NCBI RefSeq assembly: GCF_024160105.1
Contig: NZ_JAMFTQ010000013.1
Span: 1-52,885 of the forward strand
DNA: 52,885 nt
Source of the DNA: Corynebacterium stercoris
GTDB taxonomy: Bacteria; Actinomycetota; Actinomycetes; Mycobacteriales; Mycobacteriaceae
Direction of reading: 5' to 3'
Positions within the stretch are counted from its first letter, which is position 1. Each line of letters opens with the position of its first letter. Positions 43,430 to 52,885 of this stretch are shown here, piece after piece. The position numbers and the translations under genes were made by a program. Below the pieces are notes generated by a model. It was given only the letters and a program-made list of their open reading frames with translations, ran no database searches and was not told where the DNA came from.

Positions 43430-44077
43430 CTAGATCGGCTCGCCGCCGAACACCACGGCACGAACCCACCCTGTCGCACGGTTCTTCACACCCCACGTCC
43501 TGCCGCCGGCCTCCGCGTAGGCAACTTCGCCCGCGGGGACGTCGACGTTTTGGACAGCGCAGCCGTCGGCAAGCGCAAGCAAACCGTACTCGAAGTTCGG
43601 CTCGAGCGTGAAGGCAACCTCAGCGCCCGGGGCCAGGCGCAGCTCCGCGGCGACCACCGGGTGCGCGGTGGCGACCGGGGACGTGCGGCCGAACATGGTG
43701 CCCGCGAGCACGCGCGCCTCGCCGGAAATCTCCGTGGTCACGCCGCGGAGCGTGAAAATTTCCGGCTCGAAGATCTCGACCGTGCCCTCCGCATCCGCAA
43801 TTGCGTCGAGGCGCGCGCCGACAACGCGACCGGCACCGCGCACCTGCGACCCGCTGACCACGCCTACCTGGTCGGGCGTGACCGGCTCGTTGAAACCGCC
43901 CGGGCCGGTGAGCCGCAGCTCCCCGTCCGCCACCCAGAAGAAACTCTGGCGGCCGCTGCGGGGTGCGAGCTGCCCTTCCGCATCGCGCGTATCCAGCGCC
44001 ACGGCGAGGTCCCATGCGCCGATGCGGTCCGCGCTGCCGGCGGCCCCGGACAGCGGGGTCAAATCGAGGTTGTCCAT
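43430..44077 (-). CDS. Pirin-like bicupin protein (215 aa)
   Basis: The start is placed at the ATG at 44077 (MDNLDLTPLSG); nine upstream codons would cross the divergent promoter. The N-terminal cupin-like part has GRQSFFWVADGELRL and the C-terminal half has LAPGAEVAFTLEPNFEYGLLALADG, as in Pirin_C domains. Clear metal-binding His residues of canonical pirins (HPHRG) are not evident, so it may be a metal-free relative. The function is unknown. It is divergent from an MFS exporter with 18 bp between starts. Confidence 0.6.
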   Translation of the reverse strand: MDNLDLTPLSGAAGSADRIGAWDLAVALDTRDAEGQLAPRSGRQSFFWVADGELRLTGPGGFNEPVTPDQVGVVSGSQVRGAGRVVGARLDAIADAEGTVEIFEPEIFTLRGVTTEISGEARVLAGTMFGRTSPVATAHPVVAAELRLAPGAEVAFTLEPNFEYGLLALADGCAVQNVDVPAGEVAYAEAGGRTWGVKNRATGWVRAVVFGGEPI

Positions 44078-44095
44078 GTGCGTTATGGTACCTGC

Positions 44096-45277
44096 GTGCC
44101 ACAACTTTCAGCTGGACTCATGCTCGCCCTCGCGTTCTTCGCCGCGGCTGGTCCGCTCGGCATCGACATGTACCTGCCGGGCCTGCCCCAGCTGCAGGCT
44201 GACCTGGGCACCACAGCCCCCGCGGTACAGCTGACTATCTCCGGTTTCATGGTGGGCATGGCCGTGGGTAACTTGCTCTTCGGCCCGATTTCAGACGGAA
44301 CCGGCCGCAAACGGCCCATCCTGATCTCCTCGCTGGTCTTCTTCGTCACCTCGGTGCTGTGCGCCATCGCGCCGAACATCTGGTTCCTGGTGGGTGCGCG
44401 CTTCCTGCAGGGCATCGCGGGCGGCTGCGTCATCGTGGTCTCGCGCGCCGTAATCCCCGACCTCTCCCGCGGCACCGCCGCCGCCCGCGCGTTCTCCGCT
44501 CTCATGGCGCTGACGGGCTTCATGCCGGCGATCGCGCCCGCGATCGGCGGCCTGCTCTTGCCGATGGTCGGCTGGCGCGGCATCTTCTGGCTCCTCGCCG
44601 CCGTGAACCTCGTGCAGGTGCTGCTGGCGCTATGGCTGCCCGAGACGCTGCCCGCGGAGCGCCGCGCGCCGGGAGGCTTGCGCACCCTTTTCCCCCGCAT
44701 CGCGCAGTGCCTGCGCCGTCCCGTCTTCGTGGGCTACCTCCTCGCATGCGCCCTCGGCTTCGGCGCGCTGTTCAGCTACATCTCTGCCTCGCCGCTGGTA
44801 CTGCAGCGCCAGCTCGGCCTCTCCCCGACCGCATTCTCGCTGGTCTTCGGCGCGCTCGCCCTGTCGTTTCCCCTCTCCAACGCCCTGAACATGCGCTTGG
44901 TCAAGCGCGTCGCGCCCCGCCGGGTGCTCACCGCTGCCTTGCTTATCGACGTCTGCGTTGCCGCCGCCCTGATCATCCTCGCCCTGGCTGGGGACTTGAC
45001 CTGGTGGTTCATCCCGCTGCTGGCGCTGCTGCCGATGATGTCCGGCTTCATTTCCGCCAACGCCACCGCGCTGGCCGTGGAGGACGTGCGCGACATCGGC
45101 GCTGGTGCCGGCACTGGGGCGATCGGGTTCACGCAGTTCCTGGTCGCGGCCACGGTGGCTCCCCTGGCCAGCCTGGGCACCAACCATGCCCTGGCCATGG
45201 CGGTGTCCTCGCTGGCCTGCGCCGCGGTCGCGCTGGCAGCCGTGTTGCTGCTCACCCGCACACCGGCGGCGCGCTAG
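44096..45277 (+). CDS. MFS exporter of the Bcr/CflA type (393 aa)
   Basis: This is a twelve-segment major facilitator. The first segment ends GIDMYLPGLPQL, the hallmark of Bcr/CflA drug-proton antiporters, followed by the motif-A loop GPISDGTGRKRP and a TM5 motif C with PAIAPAIGG. The length is normal. The start is GTG at 44096, six bases after TATGGT (44084-44089), consistent with a leaderless mRNA. The frame continues upstream without stop opposite two minus-strand genes, but that part is a codon-bias shadow. Likely substrates are small drugs or metabolites. Confidence 0.9.
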   Translation: MPQLSAGLMLALAFFAAAGPLGIDMYLPGLPQLQADLGTTAPAVQLTISGFMVGMAVGNLLFGPISDGTGRKRPILISSLVFFVTSVLCAIAPNIWFLVGARFLQGIAGGCVIVVSRAVIPDLSRGTAAARAFSALMALTGFMPAIAPAIGGLLLPMVGWRGIFWLLAAVNLVQVLLALWLPETLPAERRAPGGLRTLFPRIAQCLRRPVFVGYLLACALGFGALFSYISASPLVLQRQLGLSPTAFSLVFGALALSFPLSNALNMRLVKRVAPRRVLTAALLIDVCVAAALIILALAGDLTWWFIPLLALLPMMSGFISANATALAVEDVRDIGAGAGTGAIGFTQFLVAATVAPLASLGTNHALAMAVSSLACAAVALAAVLLLTRTPAAR

Positions 45278-45278
45278 G

Positions 45279-46442
45279 TTAGCGCAGCTTGGGCCTGGAG
45301 AAGCCGGCCAGCGCCACCAGGGCCACCGCGCCGAGGATCAGGGTGATGAGCAGCGTTCCGGCGAGATAACCGGCGTCCACAGTAAAGGCGCCCAGCGCCG
45401 AGCCGGACGCGATGCCGACCTGGAACGTGACCACGTAGATGGAGCTCACGAGGTCCTGGTTGTGCCGCCCTGCGTGCATAAAAATGGTCGTGCCTGCGGT
45501 GGGGAGGGATCCTGCAGCGATGCCGAGCACCGCGACGGTGAGGAACATCAACACTCCGGAATCCAGCTGCAGCGCGATCATGCCGGTGAGCGCGGCCGTC
45601 ATGAGCAGCACCGTGTCCAGGCCGTTGATGCGGATCATGCGGCGGTCTACGCGGCGGCCGGCGAACACCACGCCCACGATGCCGAACAGGCCGTACATAG
45701 ACAGGCCCACGGGCACCCAGCGCGGGCCCGCGGTGGATTCCACGAGCAGCGCCAGGTACGTGAAGCTTGCGAACAGCGCCGTCACCGCGCAGGCCAGGTA
45801 GACGATGAGTGAGGGGATGGCTGCCTTCGCACCCTGGGTGCCGGCGTTGGCGTCGCGCGGCTGCGCGGGCATCGAGGGCAGGGTACGCAGCAGCAGCACG
45901 ACGGCTACGATCGTCGCGGCGCCGAGCACCCACGTGGAGTTGCGCCAGCCGATCGCGTTACCGATGGCCGTGGACAGCGGCGCACCGATGACCGTGGACA
46001 TCGTCGCGCCGAAGGAGACCGCGGCCACCGCGCGACCCATCTGACCTGGGGGAGCGAGGCGTGCGGACATCGGGTTGACCATGGACCAGAACAACCCGTG
46101 CGTCAGTGCGGCCGTGACGCGGCCGGCGAAGAGCACCCAGTAGTTCGGCGCGAGTGCCTGCAGCGCAATGCCGGTGAGCAGGAAGCCGAGCGTGGCCATG
46201 AACAGCGGGCGGCGGTTCAGATGGCTCGTCGCAGCCATCAGCGGGATGGTCACCACCGCAACGAGCCCGGCGTAAACCGTCATCAGCAAGCCGATCTGGC
46301 CTTCGGAGACACCGAGGTCCGCCGCCATCGGCGTGATCAAGCCGACGGAGAACATCTCGAACGTCACGTACACAAACGCCGCGAAGCTCATCGCGGCCAA
46401 GGGCACGATCTGCATCTTGGCTGGGTGGTGCGAAGTGGTCAC
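45279..46442 (-). CDS. MFS transporter, AraJ/CmlR-like (387 aa)
   Basis: Twelve membrane segments are predicted. TM1 carries FVYVTFEMFSVGLITPMAADLGVSEGQ, as in DHA1-type sugar-efflux or chloramphenicol exporters. The loop after TM2 (TSHLNRRPLF) and VIGAPLSTAIGNAIGWR (motif C) fit the family. The gene is convergent with the Bcr/CflA gene with only one base between. An internal ATG nine codons in is an alternative start. The substrate is unknown. Confidence 0.88.
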   Translation of the reverse strand: MTTSHHPAKMQIVPLAAMSFAAFVYVTFEMFSVGLITPMAADLGVSEGQIGLLMTVYAGLVAVVTIPLMAATSHLNRRPLFMATLGFLLTGIALQALAPNYWVLFAGRVTAALTHGLFWSMVNPMSARLAPPGQMGRAVAAVSFGATMSTVIGAPLSTAIGNAIGWRNSTWVLGAATIVAVVLLLRTLPSMPAQPRDANAGTQGAKAAIPSLIVYLACAVTALFASFTYLALLVESTAGPRWVPVGLSMYGLFGIVGVVFAGRRVDRRMIRINGLDTVLLMTAALTGMIALQLDSGVLMFLTVAVLGIAAGSLPTAGTTIFMHAGRHNQDLVSSIYVVTFQVGIASGSALGAFTVDAGYLAGTLLITLILGAVALVALAGFSRPKLR

Positions 46443-46509
46443 GCGAGAAAGCTAGCACCCGGGCACGCCGCACACACGCCGGAAAGCGCCCAGCTCCACC
46501 GACGAGAAA

Positions 46510-46535
46510 GCGGGCCCGGCCGAAGCCGAACCCGC
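46510..46535 (-). terminator. Hairpin after the cytochrome-b gene
   Basis: GCGGG / CCCGC outer pairs and CGGC-CGAA-GCCG inner pairs form a stem with a stable CGAA tetraloop. It lies 20 bases beyond the stop codon of the five-gene ETF operon and is followed on the minus strand by CTTTCTC, so it may end that transcript. Confidence 0.55.
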
Positions 46536-46554
46536 GTAAGAAAATGAGCGTCGA

Positions 46555-48339
46555 TTAGCGGTTGCTCACGTTGCCCGTCAGATTCGCCACCGGGGCGACG
46601 AACATCGGTCGGGTGGCAAACCAGCCCGCAATCATCGCGACTACCGCGCCGAGGAAGACCACAACGCCGATCCAGCTCGTGGCGTAGACACTCGGGTCCA
46701 CATCGCCGCGGGCGGCGAACATACCCGCCATGTTGCGGCGGAAGCCGGTGAGCAGCACCAGCAGCACGTGGATGACGATGAACACCAGGAAGTAAATCAT
46801 CACCGGGTAGTGAATCTTGCGGGCCGCCGGCGCAGGGTAGTACTTCGCCGCGCCCTTCCAGTTGTCGGACCAGAAGCTGCTCATGCGGAAGCCGGAGATG
46901 ATCGCCAGAGGAGCGGCGATGAATACGGTGGTGAAGTACGCCAGCTCCTGCAGCGCGTTGTAGTGCACCCAGCCGTTCTCCAGCGGCCAGTTCAGGGTGA
47001 AGTACTGCAGCATCGAGCTCAGCGCGTTCGGGAAGACTTCCCAGCTCGTGGGCACGATGCGCACCCAGTGGCCGGTGGCGAAAATCAGGATGTAGAACAC
47101 AAGCCCGTTGAGCACCCACAGAATGTCCAGCGCCTGGTGCAGCCACAGGTTGATGCTGACCTTCTTTTTCGGCGCCCACGGCGGGGCCCAGTACGCCTCC
47201 GGTTTGCGTTCGTGGCGAACCTGCAGACCAGTCCTAATAATCAGCAGCATCAGGAACATGTTGAAGAAGTGCGCCCAGTTCAGCCACCACGGCAAACCCA
47301 CCGGCGCCCACTCGGGCAGCGGCTGCTCACCCGGGTGCCGAGCCACAAAGTCCCGGCCCCACGCCGTCGCCTCCACGAGGTAACGCGCGCTCATCACAGC
47401 CATCGCGCCGAGCACGAACAGCACCGCGAGCGCCGCAGCACCGCGCCACGCCCAGCCGCCGGCCGTGTACTTGCCGTACAGCTTCGGCTCTTCCTTCGCG
47501 GCAGGCTTCTTCTCGGCTGCGGGCTTCTCCGCCGCGGGCTTTTGCTTCTCGACGTCTGTCTTCTCCGCCTTCGCCTTCCCAGCAGCCGCGGTCGTTGCCG
47601 CCGCCGCTGCGGTGCCGGTGCCTGCGGCCGCTGCTGCTGCAGCCGCCGGTTCGGTGGCCGGCTGCTCGGCGGGTTCGGCGGCGGGTTCCGCTGCGGGCTG
47701 CTCGGCCGCTTCCGGAGCTTCCGGTGCTTCCGGCACAGCCTCGGCCGGTGCCGGAGCGGCAGCAGCTGCGGTCGGCGCGGCAACCGGCGCTGCCGTCACC
47801 GGCACCTGAGCTGTGTCCACATCCGGCCATGCCGGACCGCCGGCTTGGCGGGGGAGACCCTTGCGGAGCGTGACAGTCTCAGTCGCGCCGGGCTCGGCTG
47901 GGGCGGCAGCAGGTGCTGCGGCTGCCGGTGCAGCCGGTGCTGCCGGCGCAGCAGCTGCCGGCGCCTCCGGGGAGACCTCGGCAGCGATCGGCGCAGCCTC
48001 GGCGACCTCGACGGTCACTTCGCCGGCCGGTGGCCACGGCTCGCCGCCGGCAACACGGGGGAGACCGCGTCGCAACGCAACGGATGCTTGCGACACTGCG
48101 CCCGGTGCAGCGGTGTGCGTAGCTGCGGCCGGAGTAGGGGAGTCGGGGGTTTCAACCGGTGCTTCAGCAGCCGGCATCTCAGCCTCGGCGGCCGGCGCGG
48201 CGGGCGCAGTAGCCGGAGCAGGCGCAGCGCCCTCAACGGCACCGACTACCTCGGCGTTTTCAGGTCCAACGGCCCATTCCGGGGGCCAAGCGTCCCCGCC
48301 TGGGACGCGGGGGAGTCCTCGTCGCAGGACTACAGACAT
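46555..48339 (-). CDS. Cytochrome b/b6-type membrane protein with triplicated N-terminal motif (594 aa)
   Basis: AGGGAG precedes the ATG at 48339. Residues 1-285 are low-complexity Ala/Pro/Glu with three copies of LR(R/K)GLPR..GG..WP at about 5, 89 and 156. The C-terminal 300 residues have about six membrane segments and His residues spaced like b-haem ligands: [25 protein letters not shown] and VIHVLL. This fits a formate-dehydrogenase-gamma or b561-like quinone reductase subunit. It is the last gene of an operon with ETF alpha and beta (10-bp gap), so it may take electrons from ETF to menaquinone. That role, with the triplicated motif as ETF or partner docking sites, is inferred. Confidence 0.82.
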   Translation of the reverse strand: MSVVLRRGLPRVPGGDAWPPEWAVGPENAEVVGAVEGAAPAPATAPAAPAAEAEMPAAEAPVETPDSPTPAAATHTAAPGAVSQASVALRRGLPRVAGGEPWPPAGEVTVEVAEAAPIAAEVSPEAPAAAAPAAPAAPAAAAPAAAPAEPGATETVTLRKGLPRQAGGPAWPDVDTAQVPVTAAPVAAPTAAAAAPAPAEAVPEAPEAPEAAEQPAAEPAAEPAEQPATEPAAAAAAAAGTGTAAAAATTAAAGKAKAEKTDVEKQKPAAEKPAAEKKPAAKEEPKLYGKYTAGGWAWRGAAALAVLFVLGAMAVMSARYLVEATAWGRDFVARHPGEQPLPEWAPVGLPWWLNWAHFFNMFLMLLIIRTGLQVRHERKPEAYWAPPWAPKKKVSINLWLHQALDILWVLNGLVFYILIFATGHWVRIVPTSWEVFPNALSSMLQYFTLNWPLENGWVHYNALQELAYFTTVFIAAPLAIISGFRMSSFWSDNWKGAAKYYPAPAARKIHYPVMIYFLVFIVIHVLLVLLTGFRRNMAGMFAARGDVDPSVYATSWIGVVVFLGAVVAMIAGWFATRPMFVAPVANLTGNVSNR

Positions 48340-48349
48340 GGGAATCTCC

Positions 48350-49327
48350 CTACTTGCGTTCGTTCACGGCGTCGATAAGCTGCGGCACAACCTCGAAGAT
48401 GTCGCCGACCACGCCGAAGTCGGCGATCTCGAAGATCGGGGACTCCGCGTCGTTGTTGATGGCCACGATGGTGTCGGCGGTCTGCATACCCGCGAGGTGC
48501 TGGATCGCGCCGGAAATGCCCAGCGCAATGTACAGCTGCGGCGAGACCACCACACCGGTCTGGCCAACCTGGTGGTCGGCCGGAATGTAGCCGGTATCAA
48601 CCGCCACGCGGCTCGCACCCACGGCGGCACCGAGAGCATCGGCGAGACCGCCCACGAGCTCCTCGAACTTCTCCGGGGAACCCAGCGCGCGGCCGCCAGC
48701 GACAACCTTGTCGGCGGTGCGCAGGTTCGGGCGCGAGCTCGTCTGCTCGGCGATGGACGTGCCGGTCACCGTCGCGGCACGCTTGCCGGATCGCGCAACT
48801 TCGAGCTTCTCGACGCTCGCCTGCACACCCTCTGCTCGCGCATCAACCGCTCCCTGGCGCACGGTGATCACCGGTGCGCTGTGGGTCGCCGCGCCGACGG
48901 TGAGGTAGTTGCCGCCGAAGACGGAGTGGTCGGTGATCACGCCTTCCTCGTCGCGGCGCACGCCGGTGACGTCGGCAAGCAATGCCCTGCGCTGACGCAC
49001 GGCGACGCGGGCTGCGACGTCGCGGCCGGCGATGGAGTTGGAGAAGATGATCGCGGCGGGCTGGGTTGCGCTGATGGCGGCAACGACGGCGTCGGCAAGC
49101 GGGACCGTGAGCGCGGCGTCGTCGATGTCGGCGATAAGCACGCGGGCGGCGCCGAGGCCACCGAGTGCGCTGGCGAGCTCCTCGTCGGAACCCATTGCGG
49201 AGGTGGCCAGCGCCACCGGCGCGCCGATGCCGGCTGCGGCACCGATGAGCTCGGCGGCGGAGTTGGCGATGCCGCCTGCGGGGGCTGCGTCGATAACGAC
49301 GAGTACTGCTTCGTTGGTGTTCGTCAT
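48350..49327 (-). CDS. etfA: Electron transfer flavoprotein alpha subunit (325 aa)
   Basis: The start is the ATG at 49327, preceded by AGGGGA; a longer upstream frame overlaps etfB. The C-terminal FAD domain shows the family signature: [20 protein letters not shown], then [15 protein letters not shown] and [18 protein letters not shown], ending [19 protein letters not shown]. It pairs with ETF beta (13 bp upstream) to carry electrons from acyl-CoA and other dehydrogenases. In this operon the acceptor is probably the cytochrome-b protein encoded next. Confidence 0.95.
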   Translation of the reverse strand: MTNTNEAVLVVIDAAPAGGIANSAAELIGAAAGIGAPVALATSAMGSDEELASALGGLGAARVLIADIDDAALTVPLADAVVAAISATQPAAIIFSNSIAGRDVAARVAVRQRRALLADVTGVRRDEEGVITDHSVFGGNYLTVGAATHSAPVITVRQGAVDARAEGVQASVEKLEVARSGKRAATVTGTSIAEQTSSRPNLRTADKVVAGGRALGSPEKFEELVGGLADALGAAVGASRVAVDTGYIPADHQVGQTGVVVSPQLYIALGISGAIQHLAGMQTADTIVAINNDAESPIFEIADFGVVGDIFEVVPQLIDAVNERK

Positions 49328-49340
49328 GTCTTCAGTCCCC

Positions 49341-50111
49341 TTAGATGAACTTGTTCGCGGCCAGGAAGTCTGCGAGCTGAGCGGCGGCGGTGCCGTCGTC
49401 GTGAATAATGGTGCCGGCCTCGCGCGGCGGGCGCTGCGACGCATCGACGATGATTGCGCGCGCCGGAGTGAAATCCTCCGCGTCAATGCCCAGGTCAGCC
49501 AGGCTCACCGTGTCCAGCGGCTTCTTCTTCGCAGCCATCAGGCCCTTGAAGTTGGGGAAGCGGGCGTCCGGGAACGCCTCCGTGACGGAGACGACGGCCG
49601 GCAGGTCCGCAGAAAGCTCTACGACGACGCCGTCGCTCGCGCGGCTGGCGGTGACGGTGGAGCCGTTCACCTCGATGGACGTGAGGTTGGTCAGGTTCGG
49701 GTAATCCAAAAGCTCAGCGACCATGGTGGGGACCACGCCGCCGCTGCCGTCGCTGGAGAGGTTACCTGCGACCACCAGGTCGTAATCCCCGCGGCGCACC
49801 AGCTCCGCGAGCGCCTGCGCGGTGAGCGTCACGTCGGCGCCCACCAGGCCGTCGTCGGTGACAACGTGCGCGGCGGTTGCGCCCATGGCCAGGCCCTTGC
49901 GGATGCTGCCCGCGGCGGATTCCGGCGCGACGGAGAGCACCTCGACCTCCCCGCCCTGCGCCTCCGCGATGGCGAGCGCCGCCTCGACGGCGCGCTCACC
50001 GATCTCGTCGGCGACGTTGTCGCCGGTCCGGACCGCGAGGCCAGTCTCCAGGTCCAGTTCACGTTCCCCGTACGTGTCGGGGACCTCTTTCAAGAGCACT
50101 GCGATGCGCAT
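49341..50111 (-). CDS. etfB: Electron transfer flavoprotein beta subunit (256 aa)
   Basis: The start is the ATG at 50111, with AGGAG 11 bases upstream; a GTG four codons earlier overlaps that site. The protein opens MRIAVLLKEVPDT, has the AMP-binding region VVTDDGLVGADVTLTAQAL and LVVAGNLSSDGSGGVVP, and the recognition loop with LPAVVSVTEAFPDARFPNFK and AKKKPL, where the partner-contact Leu lies. Standard length. It is followed by etfA. Confidence 0.95.
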   Translation of the reverse strand: MRIAVLLKEVPDTYGERELDLETGLAVRTGDNVADEIGERAVEAALAIAEAQGGEVEVLSVAPESAAGSIRKGLAMGATAAHVVTDDGLVGADVTLTAQALAELVRRGDYDLVVAGNLSSDGSGGVVPTMVAELLDYPNLTNLTSIEVNGSTVTASRASDGVVVELSADLPAVVSVTEAFPDARFPNFKGLMAAKKKPLDTVSLADLGIDAEDFTPARAIIVDASQRPPREAGTIIHDDGTAAAQLADFLAANKFI

Positions 50112-50143
50112 TGCGGGTTTCACTCCTGGGGGGTCGAAGGTGG

Positions 50144-51891
<1,748 letters not shown>

Positions 51892-51928
51892 GAAATCTCT
51901 CCCTTGCTGTGAGTGTGACGCGCGTTAC

Positions 51929-51975
51929 TTAGCGAGCGTTAAATCATCATAGCTTGCGCGCTTCATTCCATGCAA
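51929..51975 (-). promoter_or_regulatory. Promoter and putative TetR operator of the SDR-ETF operon
   Basis: On the minus strand TTGCAT (51975-51970), an 18-bp spacer and TATGAT (51951-51946) form a good sigma-A promoter. Right after the -10 lies TTAACGCTCGCTAA (51942-51929), an imperfect palindrome covering the expected start site. Its position suggests binding by the product of the divergent TetR gene. Confidence 0.55.
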
Positions 51976-52045
51976 CGATTTTCAGGCACTTGCTTTTCGA
52001 CGCATGTTGGCAACACGCGCAGAAGCGACGGTATACGCTTCCTCT

Positions 52046-52687
52046 GTGCCCAACCGTGCAGTTCCCGCAGACGCAGTGATGAATCTTCCAGCCGACTGGC
52101 GTGCTTTTCCGCCCCTCGAACTGGATGACATCCTCGCCGTTGCGCTCAGGCACTTCGCGCGCCGGGGATACCACGCCACCACCGTGCGAGCCATCGCCAA
52201 AGACGTCGGCGTGACCATCCCCGCGCTGTACTACTACTACGACTCAAAGCAGCACATGCTGGTTGCGCTGCTCAACCTGGCCATGGACATCGTGGAGGCA
52301 AAGGTCACCGCCAGCGTCGAGGACGCGGGCGACGACGTAGTTGCCCAGCTGGTCAACCTCACCGAAGCGCTCGCCCTCTACATGGCGAACTACCGCGAGC
52401 TCGCGTTCTTGGACACGGAGATCCGCTCCCTCGAGGGGGAGAACCGCCAGGTCTACGCCGAGCGTCGCGACCGCACCGAGAAAACCCTGCGGAGCGTCGT
52501 CGAGGCGGGTGTCGCCAGCGGCGCGTTCACCACAGACGCGGACCCGAAAATGGTCTCCCGCTTCATCCTCAACGCGGTTCAAGGCATCGCCGTGTGGTTC
52601 CGCATGGACGGGCCCGAATCCCCCGAGTCCGTGGCGGAAAAATACTCCCGCCTCGCCCTCGCTGTCGTGGGGGCGAACCGGGAGTAG
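52046..52687 (+). CDS. TetR-family transcriptional regulator (213 aa)
   Basis: The helix-turn-helix spans about residues 30-75, with AVALRHFARRGYHATTVRAIAKDVGVTIPALYYYYDSK typical of TetR proteins, here in the FadR/KstR2-like style with consecutive Tyr residues. The C-terminal ligand domain ends with a helix AVQGIAVWFRMDG. GTG at 52046 is chosen because TACGCT ends 6 bases upstream; ATG at 52079 is an alternative. It is divergent from the SDR-ETF operon and is its likely repressor, perhaps sensing an acyl-CoA. Confidence 0.9.
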   Translation: MPNRAVPADAVMNLPADWRAFPPLELDDILAVALRHFARRGYHATTVRAIAKDVGVTIPALYYYYDSKQHMLVALLNLAMDIVEAKVTASVEDAGDDVVAQLVNLTEALALYMANYRELAFLDTEIRSLEGENRQVYAERRDRTEKTLRSVVEAGVASGAFTTDADPKMVSRFILNAVQGIAVWFRMDGPESPESVAEKYSRLALAVVGANRE

Positions 52688-52718
52688 GGGCGGGGGACTG
52701 TCGCTGTTTGGCGGCGGC

Positions 52719-52885
52719 GCGTACCCCCATAGTGGTAGCCCAATAGTCGTGAGCCCGCTTTCTCTGACCTGCGATTTTGTTGCAGGCGTCTCGCGGCACT
52801 ATTGGGGTATGGGATGAGCGCGGCGCCCGCGGAAGCAGCTGGTGCGTACCCCCATAGTGGTAGCCCAATAGTCGTGAGCCCTTCC
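52719..52885. repeat. Intergenic palindromic repeat unit, one and a part copies
   Basis: A 38-bp word starting GCGTACCCCCATAGTGG and ending GTCGTGAGCCC occurs at 52719-52756 and again at 52844-52881. Between them TACCCCCATAGTG (52722-52734) has an inverted partner CACTATTGGGGTA (52797-52809, one mismatch), and the loop carries GACCTGCGATTTT (52766-52778), nearly the same core as in 40153-40165. The element runs to the window edge. No gene is seen in 52688-52885. Confidence 0.7.

Noticed and set aside
42053..44095. Long plus-strand frame running into the Bcr/CflA exporter
   Set aside because: It lies opposite the pRiA4b ORF-3-like and pirin-like genes, and only the part after 44096 shows protein-like membrane segments.
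46768..48378. A 536-codon plus-strand frame opposite the cytochrome-b gene
   Set aside because: It is Arg/Cys/Gly-rich and arises from the Ala/Pro-rich coding of the real gene.

Overview
The window looks like a chromosomal stretch of a high-GC Gram-positive actinobacterium, most likely a Corynebacterium or close relative. The support is dense C/G-ended codon use, paired DUF5129-type proteins, an actinobacterial ETF operon, and many genes that begin 6-9 bases after a TANNNT box, as leaderless genes do in corynebacteria. Host genes are GC-rich. Within roughly 3.0-28.7 kb, GC and codon use fluctuate, with AT-richer patches near 9.7-10.7, 11.1-16.4 and 27.0-28.7 kb, as expected for an acquired defence island. 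All family names come from motif recognition and memory; no search was run.

Layout. (1) 1-2.8 kb: two DUF5129-like envelope proteins and a secreted trypsin-like protease. (2) 3.1-28.7 kb: a defence island. Its backbone is an SNF2/DrmD-like helicase, a very large N6-adenine DNA methylase, a 2120-residue DEAD/DEAH helicase with a DUF1998/MZB zinc region (DruE- or DrmAB-like), and a UvrD-like helicase whose N-terminus resembles a RelE/ParE toxin. This combination resembles class 1 DISARM and Druantia, but no phospholipase-D gene (drmC) is present. Into and beside the backbone sit a 572-residue protein with an R-x4-H HEPN-like motif and three divergent ApeA-like proteins that share Y-x3-K-H at the HEPN active-site position. 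A HicB-like antitoxin, a 418-residue unknown protein and a duplicated small gene with one broken copy complete the island. (3) 28.8-35.0 kb: alcohol dehydrogenase, excalibur-domain protein, flavodoxin, Fic protein, ketopantoate reductase and amino-acid permease. (4) 35.1-37.2 kb: an AlbA_2/HATPase regulator-type gene between two related regulatory repeats. (5) 37.2-46.4 kb: leuS, membrane proteins, a pRiA4b ORF-3-like protein, a pirin-like protein and two MFS exporters. (6) 46.5-52.7 kb: a five-gene operon (SDR dehydrogenase, nitronate monooxygenase-like enzyme, ETF beta, ETF alpha, cytochrome-b membrane protein) divergent from a TetR gene. The window ends in intergenic palindromic repeats.

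The most striking structure is at the 3' end of the methylase. Its last 393 bp are repeated, in the same length and frame, immediately after the first inserted effector gene, and a decayed third copy seems to follow the second effector gene. Each inserted gene is therefore followed by a copy of the methylase tail. Recombination between the two good copies would remove the 572-residue gene and leave an intact methylase, so this looks like a cargo site for HEPN-type effectors attached to a helicase/methylase defence system.
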